NCBI RefSeq assembly: GCF_000756655.1
Contig: NZ_ARXU01000002.1
Span: 124,001 to 188,000, forward strand
DNA from: Alcanivorax jadensis T9
GTDB lineage: Bacteria; Pseudomonadota; Gammaproteobacteria; Pseudomonadales; Alcanivoracaceae
Direction of reading: 5' to 3'
DNA: 64,000 bases
How positions within the stretch are numbered: the first letter of the stretch is position 1; each line of letters begins with the position of its first letter. The notes beneath the pieces are model-generated. The model saw nothing but the letters and a program-made list of their open reading frames with translations, was not told where the DNA came from and did not search any database. Made by a program: the position numbers and the translations under genes. Below, one piece after another: positions 1 through 8,531 of this stretch.

Positions 1-470
1 TACAGTGCCTTAAACAGGGAGACCATTTCCAGCGCGCTCATAGCCGCTTCGGCACCCTTGTTGCCAGCCTTGGTGCCGGAACGTTCGATGGCCTGTTCAA
101 TGGTGTCCACGGTCAACACACCGAAGACCACCGGTACGCCTGTGGCGTTCTGGACAGCGGCAATGCCTTTGGCTGCTTCGCCGGCCACATATTCGAAGTG
201 GGCGGTGCCACCGCGAATCACCGCACCCAGGGTGATCACTGCATCGTAATCGCGCTTTTCGATGACCTTCTTCACTGCCACCGGCATCTCCCAGGCACCG
301 GGGACACGGATGATCTCGATATCATCAGGGCTGACACCGTGACGGACCAGCGCATCCACCGCGCCTTCCAGCAGGGCTTCCACCACAAAGCTGTTGAAAC
401 GTGCAACGACGATACCGTAACGACCGCCCACATTGTTCAGAGTGCCTTCCAGGGTTTTGATGTTTTGCAT
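1..470 (-). CDS. ribH: 6,7-dimethyl-8-ribityllumazine synthase (3' part cut by window edge)
   Basis: Lumazine synthase condenses 5-amino-6-ribitylaminouracil with 3,4-dihydroxy-2-butanone 4-phosphate, the penultimate step of riboflavin synthesis. Reading from the ATG at 470, the protein starts [13 protein letters not shown]. It carries the family's GIVVARFN, the substrate-loop [20 protein letters not shown] with the catalytic-region His, and [12 protein letters not shown]. The frame is still open at position 1, so the last few residues lie outside the window. It is the last visible gene of the minus-strand order ribD-ribE-ribB-ribH and is separated from ribB by a 13-bp inverted repeat. Identification is firm from motifs alone. 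Confidence 0.96.
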   Translation of the reverse strand, partial: MQNIKTLEGTLNNVGGRYGIVVARFNSFVVEALLEGAVDALVRHGVSPDDIEIIRVPGAWEMPVAVKKVIEKRDYDAVITLGAVIRGGTAHFEYVAGEAAKGIAAVQNATGVPVVFGVLTVDTIEQAIERSGTKAGNKGAEAAMSALEMVSLFKAL

Positions 471-527
471 GCTTGCCTTCCTGTCAGTGCCGGTGGCTCA
501 CGGCGACCGACTCAGTATTTAACTTGC

Positions 528-600
528 AGTCGGACGTCGAAAGTCGGACGTCTGACGCTCTTGAAATTGTCGTCCGACGCCAAACTTCAGACGTCCGACG
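528..600. repeat. Period-7 inverted repeat, element A
   Basis: This sits between ribB and ribH. The left arm (529-556) is four 7-bp units resembling GTCGGAC. The right arm (572-599), read on the other strand, is four units of the same kind. The inner 13 bp (543-555 and 587-599) pair perfectly. No ORF or T-run is associated with it. It belongs to the family of heptad inverted repeats seen at five other sites in the window. Confidence 0.8.
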
Positions 601-604
601 TATC

Positions 605-1714
605 TCAACTATCTGCTTCAACATACTCGGTGATTTCCAGATCGAAACCACTGAGCGCATTGAACTTCATCGGCGAGCTGAGCAGGCGCATCTTGCGCAC
701 CCCCAGGGCCTTGAGAATCTGGGAGCCGGTACCGATGTTGCGGTAGGCACGGGATTCCCCTTTGGGTTTGCTGGCAGTGCCGCCGAAGAAGGCTTCCAGC
801 CGCTCCACGGTATCCTGGGATTCATAATCCTGACCCAGAATAATCACCACGCCGGCATCCGCCTGGGAGACAGATTCCAGAACGCGATGCATGTTCCAGC
901 CGGTGCGGCCATTCATCTTGGCGCTCATCAGATCTCGCAGCGGATCCACCTGATGCACCCGAACGGTCACTTCCTTGTCTTCGCTGATCTCACCTTTGAC
1001 CAGGGCCACATGGGTCAGGCCATCCACGGTGTCGCGGAAGGCGACCAGACGGAAATCACCGTACCAGGTATCCAGGGTGTTATCGGACATCAGCTCGATG
1101 GTTTTCTCGTTGAGCGCACGATACTGAATCAGATCGGCAATGGTGCCAATCTTCAGCTCGTGCTCCTTGGCGAACACTTCCAGGTCTTCGCGGCGGGCCA
1201 TGGAGCCATCGTCGTTCATCACCTCACAGATCACCCCGGCGGACTCGCAACCGGCCAGCATGGCCAGATCACAGGATGCCTCGGTATGACCGGCACGCCG
1301 CAGCACGCCACCGGGCTCGGCCATTAACGGGAAAATGTGGCCAGGCTGGACGATGTCATAGGCGCGGGCATTGCGGGCCACGGCGGCCTGCACCGTGCGG
1401 GCACGATCGGCAGCGGAAATCCCGGTGGTCACCCCTTCACGGGCCTCGATGGAGACAGTGAACTTGGTACCAAAACCACTGCCGTTGCTCTGTACCATCA
1501 ACGGCAGTTCCAGCAGCTCACAGCGCTCGCGAGACATGGGCATACAGATCAGGCCACGGCCGTAGCGGGCCATGAAATTGATTGCCTCGGCGGTGACATG
1601 CTCGGCGGCCATCACCAGATCGCCCTCGTTTTCCCGGTCTTCATCATCCATCAGGACAACCATCTTGCCCTGGCGAATATCTTCGATCAGTTCTTCAATA
1701 CTGTTGAGCTGCAT
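605..1714 (-). CDS. ribB: 3,4-dihydroxy-2-butanone 4-phosphate synthase with degenerate GTP cyclohydrolase II-like domain (RibBX type)
   Basis: The N-terminal ~200 residues are a DHBP synthase, which converts ribulose 5-phosphate to DHBP and formate. Visible motifs are [19 protein letters not shown] and [12 protein letters not shown]. The C-terminal ~165 residues have the fold region of GTP cyclohydrolase II, as in RibBA fusions. However, the stretch that normally holds the zinc cysteines reads [19 protein letters not shown], and no cysteine is present anywhere in that half. It should therefore not work as a cyclohydrolase; proteins of this layout are called RibBX. The start at 1714 (MQLNSIEEL, behind AGGTCGAG) was chosen over an upstream in-frame start at 1801 that would run into repeat DNA. 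The product is 369 residues. Confidence 0.93.
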   Translation of the reverse strand: MQLNSIEELIEDIRQGKMVVLMDDEDRENEGDLVMAAEHVTAEAINFMARYGRGLICMPMSRERCELLELPLMVQSNGSGFGTKFTVSIEAREGVTTGISAADRARTVQAAVARNARAYDIVQPGHIFPLMAEPGGVLRRAGHTEASCDLAMLAGCESAGVICEVMNDDGSMARREDLEVFAKEHELKIGTIADLIQYRALNEKTIELMSDNTLDTWYGDFRLVAFRDTVDGLTHVALVKGEISEDKEVTVRVHQVDPLRDLMSAKMNGRTGWNMHRVLESVSQADAGVVIILGQDYESQDTVERLEAFFGGTASKPKGESRAYRNIGTGSQILKALGVRKMRLLSSPMKFNALSGFDLEITEYVEADS

Positions 1715-1780
1715 AGTGGTACTCGACCTATTTAGCGTGGAAGCAAACGGCACTTCCTCTGCATTTTTCACCGGTGATGA

Positions 1781-1931
1781 GCTGCAAGCTACAAGCCGCA
1801 AGCTACAAGGAAAACCAGTGCGAACCCTGTCTTTCCGGTACGCCGCGATGTTGGCGCACTCCAGCCTGCAATTGATGGCAACCCGCTTTTATCGCGTTGA
1901 AGCTTGTCACTTGCGGCTTGTTACTGGCGGC
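1781..1931. repeat. Period-7 inverted repeat, element B
   Basis: The left arm 1781-1808 is four 7-bp units of the type GCTACAA. The right arm 1897-1931, on the other strand, is five related units (GCCGCAA, GTGACAA and similar). The right arm abuts the ribE stop codon region at 1933. The arms enclose about 90 bp without a convincing ORF, just upstream of ribB. Confidence 0.8.
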
Positions 1932-1932
1932 T

Positions 1933-2598
1933 TCAGCCGCCTTTCAAAAACCCGTTTTCGGCCAGAAATGCCATAGAGATACCTTCCGCATTCGGCTCGG
2001 CGGCCTTGTCGCCCAGCAACAGGCGCTCCAGATAGCGGGCGATTATATCAACTTCCAAGTTCACTGGCGTCCCCACCTTCCATTGACCAATGGTGGTGAC
2101 ATCCTGGGTATGGGGGATGATGTTCAGGGAAAAGACCGCACCGTCCACGCTGTTCACCGTCAGGCTGATGCCATCCACGGTGATCGAGCCCTTGTGGGCG
2201 ATGTAGCGGGCCAGCTCCGCCGGCGCTTCGATATCGATGCGTACCGAGCGGGCATCCTGCTTCATCTGCACGATCTTGCCCAGGCCATCCACGTGACCAC
2301 TGACCAGATGACCGCCCAGCCGGGTGGTCGGCGTCAGGGCCTTTTCCAGGTTTACCTGGCTGCCCACGGCAATCTGCTTGAGTGACGTCAGCGACAGGGT
2401 TTCCCCGGATACATCCGCCTCGAAGGCACCACCGGGCAGGGCCGTGGCCGTCAGGCAGACGCCGTTGACGGCGATGGAATCACCCAGCTGCACATCGGAA
2501 AAGTCCAGCGCGTCGCTCTTGATCAACAAGGTCACGTCGCCCCCCTTCGGGGTCATGGCCGCGACCTGGCCCATGGCTTCAATAATGCCGGTAAACAT
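1933..2598 (-). CDS. ribE: Riboflavin synthase alpha chain
   Basis: It dismutates two 6,7-dimethyl-8-ribityllumazine molecules to riboflavin and 5-amino-6-ribitylaminouracil. The protein has 221 residues, within the family's usual range. It shows the diagnostic start MFTGIIEAMG and the two internally repeated lumazine-binding barrels, seen as NGVCLTA in the first half and DGISLTVN in the second, with GHLVSGHVDG between them. It lies downstream of ribD and upstream of ribB on the same strand. A strong REP hairpin fills the ribD-ribE gap and a heptad repeat fills the ribE-ribB gap, so the four rib genes may not be equally co-expressed. The stop codon falls at the edge of repeat element B, but the C-terminus looks normal in length. 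Confidence 0.96.
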   Translation of the reverse strand: MFTGIIEAMGQVAAMTPKGGDVTLLIKSDALDFSDVQLGDSIAVNGVCLTATALPGGAFEADVSGETLSLTSLKQIAVGSQVNLEKALTPTTRLGGHLVSGHVDGLGKIVQMKQDARSVRIDIEAPAELARYIAHKGSITVDGISLTVNSVDGAVFSLNIIPHTQDVTTIGQWKVGTPVNLEVDIIARYLERLLLGDKAAEPNAEGISMAFLAENGFLKGG

Positions 2599-2621
2599 GG
2601 AAAACCTCGTTATTTCAGGCT

Positions 2622-2699
2622 GTAGGAGCGGCGCTTGAGCCGCGAAGCCAACTGCGGGAACCTTGCCGAAGCGCTTCGCGGCTCAAGCGCCGCTCCTAC
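2622..2699. repeat. REP-type hairpin (GTAGGAGC family), copy 1
   Basis: A perfect 27-bp inverted repeat (2622-2648 and 2673-2699) starts with GTAGGAGCGGCGCTTGAGCC, with a 24-nt loop. It lies between ribD and ribE. The GTAGGAGC head is the hallmark of REP sequences in Pseudomonas and relatives. Other copies lie near 23527-23678, 30456-30524 and 38759-38828. No REP-associated transposase is in the window. Confidence 0.9.
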
Positions 2700-2711
2700 G
2701 GCGAAATTCCA

Positions 2712-3842
2712 TCACGCCGGAACCAGCGTCAGCCGCAGGTCATTACCCACCTGCCGCACGTCCTGCCACTGCAGCGACACCTTCTCGCTCATGCTGGCCA
2801 GTTGCGGCAACCCCAGCAATGGACGGGCCGATGAGCCCAGCAGGGCCGGCGCCATATAGACGATCAACTCGTCGAACAGCCCCTCGCGAACGAAGGCCCC
2901 GGCCAGCGTGGCGCCACATTCTACCAGTACTTCGTTGCATTCGCGCCGGTTCAGTTCGATCAGTAACTGTTGCAGGTCGATCCCGGACCCGGAGGCGGGC
3001 AGCAGCATCACCTCGGCACCGGCGGACTCCAGCGCATTCTGCCGCCCCGGGTGCTGCTCCCCGGCTACCAGCAGGCAATGCCCCGGGGCGCTGACTACCG
3101 GCACACCCGGCGGGGTTTGCAGGGTACGATCGAGGATCACCCGCAAGGGCTGGCGCACGCGGTCACTGCCCCCAGAGTGTTGCTGATAGTCAGTCAGGGC
3201 CCACTGCTGCGGGCGAACCGTGTAGGAAGGCCGGTCCGCCAGCACGGTGCCGACACCGGTAATCACCGCAGAGCTGCGGGCACGCAGGCGCTGCACATCC
3301 TCGCGAGCCGCAGGGCCGGTAATCCACTGGGATTCGCCGCTGGCCATGGCCGTGCGACCATCCACACTGGCGGCAATCTTGATGCGCAGGTAGGGCCGCT
3401 GGCGTGTCATACGCGAGATAAAGCCGGGATTCAGCGCCCGCGCGTCGGCTTCCAGCAAGCCGGACGCGGTTTCAATACCCGCTGCCGCCAGCGTTTGCAT
3501 GCCATTACCGGCTACCTGGGGATTCGGGTCTTCCATGGCCACCACTACCCTGGCCACCCCGGCGGCCACCAGCGCATCCGCGCAGGGCCCGGTACGGCCG
3601 GTGTGGGAACAGGGCTCCAGAGTCACATAGGCAGTGGCCCCGCGAGCCCGATCACCCGCTTCCGCCATGGCATGACGCTCCGCATGGGGCTCGCCGGCAC
3701 GGGCATGAAACCCTTCCCCGACAATCTCGCCATCGCGCACCAGCACGCACCCCACCCGCGGGTTGGGGTCGGTGGTGTAGAGCCCCTGCTCTGCCAGCTG
3801 CAGGGCACGGGCCATATATTGATGATCCAGACGCGTAAACAT
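2712..3842 (-). CDS. ribD: Bifunctional diaminohydroxyphosphoribosylaminopyrimidine deaminase / 5-amino-6-(5-phosphoribosylamino)uracil reductase
   Basis: It performs the second and third steps of the GTP branch of riboflavin synthesis. The N-terminal deaminase domain shows the zinc site PHAERHAM and PCSHTGRTGPCADAL. The C-terminal reductase domain (from about residue 150) shows RPYLRIKIAASVDGRTA, GVGTVLADRPSYTVR and VLVECGATLAGAF. Length is about 376 residues, normal for full RibD. The start is uncertain between 3842 (MFTRLDHQYMARAL) and 3851 (MPAMFTRL). Neither has a strong ribosome-binding site, and both sit against the LysR stop codon at 3853, so translation may be coupled. In many gammaproteobacteria nrdR directly precedes ribD; here about 2.3 kb with a transporter unit intervenes. 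Confidence 0.96.
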   Translation of the reverse strand: MFTRLDHQYMARALQLAEQGLYTTDPNPRVGCVLVRDGEIVGEGFHARAGEPHAERHAMAEAGDRARGATAYVTLEPCSHTGRTGPCADALVAAGVARVVVAMEDPNPQVAGNGMQTLAAAGIETASGLLEADARALNPGFISRMTRQRPYLRIKIAASVDGRTAMASGESQWITGPAAREDVQRLRARSSAVITGVGTVLADRPSYTVRPQQWALTDYQQHSGGSDRVRQPLRVILDRTLQTPPGVPVVSAPGHCLLVAGEQHPGRQNALESAGAEVMLLPASGSGIDLQQLLIELNRRECNEVLVECGATLAGAFVREGLFDELIVYMAPALLGSSARPLLGLPQLASMSEKVSLQWQDVRQVGNDLRLTLVPA

Positions 3843-3852
3843 GGCTGGCATT

Positions 3853-4821
3853 CTACTGGATGCCGGCGTCCGGTGCCGCAACAAAGCGATCTGCATCCTC
3901 GACAAAATCCGCCAGCACCGCTTTGCCCTCGTTCGCCATGAACTGCTGGAACGCCTGCGCCACGATAGAGAGTTTTTTCCCGGAAGGCCGCACCAGGTAC
4001 CACTGGGTCACAATGGGAAGGCCGACCACCTTCAGCGGCGCCAGCCCCACCCAACCGCCCAGATTGAGGGTATGGGCGGAGAGAATGGAAATACCCAGCC
4101 CGGCCATCACCGAATGGCGGATGGCTTCATTGCTTTCCACGGTCATCTTCACATTCAGCTGTTTGCCCTGCTGCTGCAGATAATGCTCGATGGCGTGACG
4201 GGTACCGGAACCAGGTTCGCGCATCAGAAAGGGCTCGCTGGCGATGTCATCCAGGGTCAGATGGTTACGGCGAGCCAGCGGATGGTTTTCCGCGGCAATG
4301 GCCACCAGCGGATTATCCAGGAAGGCGCTGGAGATCAGCGGGCGCCCACCGGGAACATGACTGAAGACACAGAAATCATCCAGCCCCTGCTCCAGCCGCT
4401 CGATAATCTGCTCACGGTTGCCCACATGGAAAGACACTTCCACGCCGGGATAGAGGGCACAGAAGGGCCCGAGTAGATGGGGCACGAAATACTTGGCCGT
4501 GGTGACCACCGCCAGGCGCAGTGTCCCGGCCTTGAGTCCGCGCAGGTCCGCTAGGGTCATGTCCAGATGCTCGAACTCCTCCATAACCCGACGGGCACTG
4601 GCCACTGCCGCCAGCCCCGCATCGGTAAAGCGTAATTTGCGACCCTGTTGCTGGTAGAGCGGCATGCCCATGGCATCAACCAGTTTGCGCAACTGCATGG
4701 ATACTGTGGGCTGCGTCAGATGCAGCGTTTCCGCCGCCCCGGTCACGGTACCCGCCTCATGCACTGCCAGCAGGATTTCCAGTTGTCTGAGGGTACCCAC
4801 GCGGGCATGTAACCGGCTCAT
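3853..4821 (-). CDS. LysR-family transcriptional regulator, CbbR/CmpR-like, divergent from the bicarbonate transporter
   Basis: A 322-residue regulator with an N-terminal winged helix-turn-helix (residues ~10-68: LRQLEILLAVHEAGTVTGAA, then LTQPTVSMQLRKL) and a C-terminal periplasmic-binding-protein-like effector domain (from ~95). The segment AGTLRLAVVTTAKYFVPHLL and the ligand-region motif REPGSGTRHAIE resemble the CbbR/CmpR/CysB-like branch that controls carbon assimilation genes. It is transcribed away from the small membrane gene at 4917 and the SbtA-type gene at 5113 across a 95-bp AT-rich gap containing a perfect T-N11-A palindrome. That is the usual arrangement of a LysR regulator and its target. 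Its ligand cannot be told from sequence. Its stop codon nearly touches the ribD start. Confidence 0.9.
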   Translation of the reverse strand: MSRLHARVGTLRQLEILLAVHEAGTVTGAAETLHLTQPTVSMQLRKLVDAMGMPLYQQQGRKLRFTDAGLAAVASARRVMEEFEHLDMTLADLRGLKAGTLRLAVVTTAKYFVPHLLGPFCALYPGVEVSFHVGNREQIIERLEQGLDDFCVFSHVPGGRPLISSAFLDNPLVAIAAENHPLARRNHLTLDDIASEPFLMREPGSGTRHAIEHYLQQQGKQLNVKMTVESNEAIRHSVMAGLGISILSAHTLNLGGWVGLAPLKVVGLPIVTQWYLVRPSGKKLSIVAQAFQQFMANEGKAVLADFVEDADRFVAAPDAGIQ

Positions 4822-4847
4822 GATTAGACCTTCATCTATATCAAACC

Positions 4848-4860
4848 TAGATAGTATCTA
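4848..4860. promoter_or_regulatory. Candidate LysR operator (T-N11-A palindrome)
   Basis: TAGATAGTATCTA is a perfect inverted repeat around its central G and fits the T-N11-A LysR box exactly. A partial copy (ATCTA at 4834-4838 pairing with TAGAT at 4848-4852) and a half-site TATCTA at 4865-4870 flank it. It lies in the 95-bp gap between the divergent LysR gene and the bicarbonate transporter unit. Binding is inferred. Confidence 0.65.
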
Positions 4861-4916
4861 TTTTTATCTAATCTTTGTCTCTCTGATAATGGCCTCCGAT
4901 TTCACCCGGAGGTCCC

Positions 4917-5123
4917 ATGCCACAACACACCCGACAGCGTTTTTTCATTCTCTTCGTTGCCCTGATCAACCTTGGCCTGGCCACGGCCCTCATCGCCAAC
5001 GGGCACGCCGGCATTCCACTGGGGGTAATCGGCATCGCCTTGCTGCCCCTGGCATGGCTGACAGGGCGCAACCCGGCCGTCGCCACCGGTGATCAGCAAG
5101 GCGGGGATAGCTATGCAGCTTGA
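4917..5123 (+). CDS. Small two-segment membrane protein ahead of the SbtA-type transporter
   Basis: A 68-residue protein starting MPQHTRQRFFILFVALINLG with two predicted hydrophobic segments (about residues 10-30 and 33-50), ending in a hydrophilic tail. A strong ribosome-binding site (GGAGG, 7 nt before the ATG) supports it as a real gene. Its last 11 nt overlap the start of the transporter gene in another frame, which points to translational coupling and a joint function. I do not recognise the family. A role as accessory or stabilising subunit of the transporter is an inference from position only. Confidence 0.75.
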   Translation: MPQHTRQRFFILFVALINLGLATALIANGHAGIPLGVIGIALLPLAWLTGRNPAVATGDQQGGDSYAA

Positions 5124-6048
5124 TGCGGTAGTGCTTTTCTTCGTGCTGGGGCTGGCCGCCGGCATATTGAAGGTTCGTCTTCCCTTTCCCGGCGGCCTTT
5201 ATCAGACCCTGACCCTGTTTCTGCTACTGGCCATCGGCCTGAAGGGCGGCGCCGCCCTGGCGGAACATGCCAGCCTGCGAATCGTCCAGGAATCGTTACT
5301 GGTGGTGGGGTTCGGCGTGGTTCTGCCATTACTGGCCTTCCCGCTGCTACGCTATGTGGGCGGCCTGAACAGGGTCAACGCGGCCGCCATTGCCGCCCAT
5401 TACGGCAGCGTCAGTGTGGCCACCTACGCTGTCGCCGTGGCAGTGCTGGATGCCGCTGGCGTGGCCTACGAGCCCTACTTCCCGCTGTTTGTGGTACTGC
5501 TGGAGATTCCCGCCATCATCGTCGGCCTGGTGCTGGCAAAGGGGCTGTCTGCCGGCCTGGCCAGCCGCCAGCTTGCCCATGAAACCCTGCTCAGCCCGGG
5601 GATCGTGTTGATGGTGGGCGGCCTGCTGATCGGTGCCTTCGCCGGCGATAGCCTGACCAAGATTTCCCCCTTCTTCATGGACCTGTTCCAGGGCGCCCTG
5701 GCGCTGTTCCTGCTTAAGATGGGGCTGATTACCACGGAACAGCTGGGCGCCCTCAAGCAAGACGGCCCGTTCCTGACCGCCTTCGGCATCTTCATGCCGC
5801 TGCTGGCCGGCGGACTTGGCGCCCTGCTGGGCCACGGTCTGGGGCTGTCGGTGGGCGGCATCACCCTGCTCGCCGTCCTGGGCGCCAGCGCGTCCTACAT
5901 CGCGGTGCCCGCAGCCATGCGCGTCGCCCTGCCCCAGGCGAACGCCACCCTGTCCATGGCCGCGTCACTGGGCATTACCTTTCCGTTCAATGTGCTGGCA
6001 GGTATCCCGCTGTATCTGCTGCTTGCTCAATGGCTGCATGGCAGCTGA
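5113..6048 (+). CDS. SbtA-type sodium-dependent bicarbonate transport family permease
   Basis: A 311-residue integral membrane protein with about ten hydrophobic segments. Early motifs such as LPFPGGLYQTLTLFLLLAIG and GLKGGAAL, and later AHYGSVSVATYAVAVAVL and LGASASYIAVPAAMR, match the SbtA/DUF897 family. That family takes up bicarbonate with sodium in cyanobacteria and occurs widely in marine heterotrophs. The start at 5113 (MQLDAVVLFFV, preceded by GGGGA) is preferred over a GTG at 5089 because it has the ribosome-binding site and begins at the first membrane helix. It overlaps the small upstream gene by 11 nt and is divergent from a CbbR-like regulator. The true substrate in this organism is not proven; anaplerotic bicarbonate supply is plausible. 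Confidence 0.88.
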   Translation: MQLDAVVLFFVLGLAAGILKVRLPFPGGLYQTLTLFLLLAIGLKGGAALAEHASLRIVQESLLVVGFGVVLPLLAFPLLRYVGGLNRVNAAAIAAHYGSVSVATYAVAVAVLDAAGVAYEPYFPLFVVLLEIPAIIVGLVLAKGLSAGLASRQLAHETLLSPGIVLMVGGLLIGAFAGDSLTKISPFFMDLFQGALALFLLKMGLITTEQLGALKQDGPFLTAFGIFMPLLAGGLGALLGHGLGLSVGGITLLAVLGASASYIAVPAAMRVALPQANATLSMAASLGITFPFNVLAGIPLYLLLAQWLHGS

Positions 6049-6070
6049 GCTTCGCTCGCAACACAACGAA

Positions 6071-6107
6071 AAAAGCCACCGGTCACGCCCTGTGACCGGT
6101 GGCTTTT
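6071..6107. terminator. Bidirectional intrinsic terminator between the transporter and nrdR
   Basis: A 16-bp perfect stem (6071-6086 with 6092-6107, AAAAGCCACCGGTCAC and its complement) with a 5-nt loop has A-runs on the left and T-runs on the right. It can serve both the plus-strand transporter and minus-strand nrdR, which converge here. Confidence 0.9.
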
Positions 6108-6130
6108 CGATGCTCAACCTGACGAAAAGA

Positions 6131-6601
6131 CTAGTCGTCTTTCTTGTCACTTCTTCCGCGCAGGCGATCTACTTCTGCGGAAAACTCGGAGATATCCTGG
6201 AAGCTGCGATACACGGACGCGAAACGCACATAGGCCACATCGTCCAGTTGCTGCAACTCTTCCATCACGAACTCACCCAGCTCCCGGGCCGGCAACTCAC
6301 GTTCCCCAGTGGCGCGCAAGCGGTGACAGACACGACTGATCGCCGCCTCCAGATCCTCCATGCTCACCGGCCGCTTCTCCAGCGCCCGCAACATCCCGGC
6401 CCGCAACTTGGCTTCGTCAAACGGCTGACGGGTGCCATCGGACTTCACCAGCCGCGGCATCACCAGCTCCGCCGTTTCAAAGGTGGTAAAGCGTTCGTTA
6501 CAGCTAAGACACTCACGCCGACGACGCACCTGCCCGCCATCCGCGACCAGACGCGAGTCGATCACTTTGGTGTCTTGGGCGCTACAGAACGGGCAATACA
6601 T
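6131..6601 (-). CDS. nrdR: Transcriptional repressor NrdR
   Basis: NrdR senses ATP/dATP and represses ribonucleotide reductase genes at NrdR boxes. The 156-residue protein has the N-terminal zinc ribbon ([17 protein letters not shown] ... [16 protein letters not shown]) and the ATP-cone domain ([20 protein letters not shown] ... [19 protein letters not shown]). Length and motifs are typical. It is followed at 6071-6107 by a terminator. Upstream lies a repeat-flanked cassette separating it from glyA, so it may depend on readthrough from glyA or on its own promoter in the cassette arm. Confidence 0.97.
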   Translation of the reverse strand: MYCPFCSAQDTKVIDSRLVADGGQVRRRRECLSCNERFTTFETAELVMPRLVKSDGTRQPFDEAKLRAGMLRALEKRPVSMEDLEAAISRVCHRLRATGERELPARELGEFVMEELQQLDDVAYVRFASVYRSFQDISEFSAEVDRLRGRSDKKDD

Positions 6602-6610
6602 GGAAACCCC

Positions 6611-7076
6611 AGTTGACAGTTGATAGTTGACAATTGACAGCTAAAACCTTGAAACCCGTTTATCGGCGCGTTTTGGTGGTTTTGATAATTGCCGTCAATA
6701 TCTTTACTAGCTCTTTGGCGTCAGCCATAACTGACTGACCAGACGAAGGCTCCAAATAGCCGGACTCCGTCAATAACTCCAGCCAATATTCCGTTTCATT
6801 AGCCTCTTTGAGAGCGATAGACAGCTTATGCACGAAGTCTGCACGACTCTCAGCCTGCTCAGCTTCCCTGACCAAGGCTCCAATTGCTGTTCCACTGCGC
6901 AGCAATTGCTTACTTAATATGAATTCTCGCTTCTGCTCTTGTAGATACTGATAAACCTTTATCATCCGCAAAGCAAAAGCGCGGGATTTCTCCCGCGCTG
7001 CATACCTCGTCGTCATCCGTGACCCTACGTATTTGTTCGCTTTTCGCTGTCAACTATCCACTGTCAACTGTCAACT
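6611..7076. mobile_element. Small repeat-bounded cassette (element C) carrying the four-helix-bundle gene
   Basis: The left arm (6611-6641) and right arm (7046-7076) form a 31-bp imperfect inverted repeat (about four mismatches) at the two ends of a ~466-bp unit. Each arm is four 7-bp units of the type AGTTGAC followed by AGC. The unit lies exactly between the stop of glyA (7083) and the start of nrdR (6601). It holds one gene, which is visibly more AT-rich than its neighbours. No transposase is present, so if it moves it must do so with help from elsewhere. Target-site duplications are not evident. Confidence 0.6.
6660..7016 (-). CDS. Four-helix-bundle protein (S23/TIGR02436-like)
   Basis: A 118-residue, mostly helical, basic protein. 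The segments SKQLLRSGTAIGALVREAEQ, DFVHKLSIALKEANETEYWL and LELLTESGYL are characteristic of the family first found as ORFs in intervening sequences of 23S rRNA and also used as accessory proteins (Avd) in diversity-generating retroelements. Neither an rRNA gene nor a reverse transcriptase is nearby. The gene is more AT-rich than its surroundings and lies between inverted heptad repeats, suggesting transfer as a unit. Its biochemical role is unknown; members are thought to bind nucleic acid through a basic pentameric ring. Confidence 0.85.
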   Translation of the reverse strand: MTTRYAAREKSRAFALRMIKVYQYLQEQKREFILSKQLLRSGTAIGALVREAEQAESRADFVHKLSIALKEANETEYWLELLTESGYLEPSSGQSVMADAKELVKILTAIIKTTKTRR

Positions 7077-7082
7077 CATCTT

Positions 7083-8339
7083 CTAGCGCTCATACACCGG
7101 CAACCGCGCACAAATCTCCTTCACCTTGCCCTTCACGGTCTCGATCACAGACTCATCGCCCATGTTATCGAGGATGTCGCAAATCCAGCCGGCCAGTTCC
7201 TTGGCGTCGGCTTCATCGAAACCACGACGAGTGATGGACGGGGAGCCGATGCGCAGGCCGGAGGTAACGAACGGGGAACGCGGGTCGTTGGGGACGGCGT
7301 TCTTGTTCACTGTGATGTTGGCGCTACCCAGGGCGGCATCCGCATCTTTACCGGTGATGTCCTGCTTGATCAGGCTGAGCAGGAACAGGTGGTTTTCGGT
7401 GCCGTTGGAAACCACATCAAAGCCACGCTCGATGAACACGCTGGCCATGGCCTGGGCGTTCTTCACTACCTGCTGCTGGTAGCCTTTGAAATCAGCCTGC
7501 ATGGCTTCCTTGAAGCAGATCGCCTTGGCGGCAATCACGTGCTCCAGCGGGCCACCCTGGCCACCGGGGAATACCGCGGAGTTGATCTTCTTCTGAATCG
7601 CTTCGTTGGCCTTACCCATGATCAGACCGCCACGGGGACCACCCAGCGTCTTGTGGGTAGTGGTGGTGGTGATGTCAGCAATGCCCACCGGGCTCGGGTA
7701 GACACCCGCAGCAACCAGGCCGGCCACGTGGGCCATGTCCACCAGCAGGATGGCACCCACTTCGTCGGCGATGTCGCGGAAACGCTGCCAATCCACCACT
7801 TGGGAATAGGCAGAGAAGCCGGCCACAATCATTTTCGGCTTGTGCTCACGAGCCAGGGCTTCCACCTGCTCGTAGTCGATCAGACCGGTGTCGTTGTTCA
7901 GGCCGTACTGCACCGCGTTGTAGGTCTTGCCAGAGAAGTTGGGCTTGGCACCGTGAGTCAGGTGACCGCCGGCGTCCAGGCTCATGCCCAGCACGGTGTC
8001 GCCCGGCTGCAGCATGGCCATGTAGACCGCACCGTTGGCCTGGGAACCGGAATGCGGCTGTACGTTGGCCCAATCGGCGCCAAACAGTTCACAGGCCCGG
8101 TCGATGGCCAGCTGCTCGACCACATCCACATTCTCGCAACCGCCGTAATAGCGCTTGCCCGGGTAGCCTTCCGCGTATTTGTTGGTCAGCACGGACCCCT
8201 GGGCTTCCATGACCCGTGGAGACGCGTAGTTTTCAGAGGCAATCAGCTCGATATGCTCTTCCTGGCGAACTTCCTCGGCCTCAATGGCCGCCTGGATTTC
8301 CGGATCGAACTCGGCGATGGACATGGATTTCGGGAACAT
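7083..8339 (-). CDS. glyA: Serine hydroxymethyltransferase
   Basis: A PLP enzyme interconverting serine and glycine with transfer of a one-carbon unit to tetrahydrofolate. The 418-residue protein matches family length. It shows [40 protein letters not shown], the PLP-lysine motif [14 protein letters not shown], and [12 protein letters not shown]. The start at 8339 ([12 protein letters not shown]) was preferred over 8324 because a GTAGGG ribosome-binding site lies before it. glyA-nrdR-ribD is a common gammaproteobacterial order, so the four-helix cassette appears to have been placed between glyA and nrdR. Confidence 0.97.
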   Translation of the reverse strand: MFPKSMSIAEFDPEIQAAIEAEEVRQEEHIELIASENYASPRVMEAQGSVLTNKYAEGYPGKRYYGGCENVDVVEQLAIDRACELFGADWANVQPHSGSQANGAVYMAMLQPGDTVLGMSLDAGGHLTHGAKPNFSGKTYNAVQYGLNNDTGLIDYEQVEALAREHKPKMIVAGFSAYSQVVDWQRFRDIADEVGAILLVDMAHVAGLVAAGVYPSPVGIADITTTTTHKTLGGPRGGLIMGKANEAIQKKINSAVFPGGQGGPLEHVIAAKAICFKEAMQADFKGYQQQVVKNAQAMASVFIERGFDVVSNGTENHLFLLSLIKQDITGKDADAALGSANITVNKNAVPNDPRSPFVTSGLRIGSPSITRRGFDEADAKELAGWICDILDNMGDESVIETVKGKVKEICARLPVYER

Positions 8340-8531
8340 GGGCTACCCTACGGAGTCATTGGTGGATTCGGGGGCGCATATTCTAACCAAAACCGACCGC
8401 AAAGACACATGAAGTCGACTCATGGGAACCTGCCGGTCATCTCATCCGCCGTTCGGCTCCACCCGCCTCCCCGGGAAGACCCGGCGGCCTTTCACTCAGA
8501 GGCGCTTTCCGTTAGCTTAGGCGCCATTCCG

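Noticed and set aside
1715-3852. FMN riboswitch before ribB, ribE or ribD
   Set aside because: I looked for the conserved RFN-element segments in the gaps and found only heptad repeats, a REP hairpin and very short spacers.
6660-7016. Part of a diversity-generating retroelement (Avd accessory protein)
   Set aside because: No reverse transcriptase, template repeat or variable-repeat gene lies nearby.
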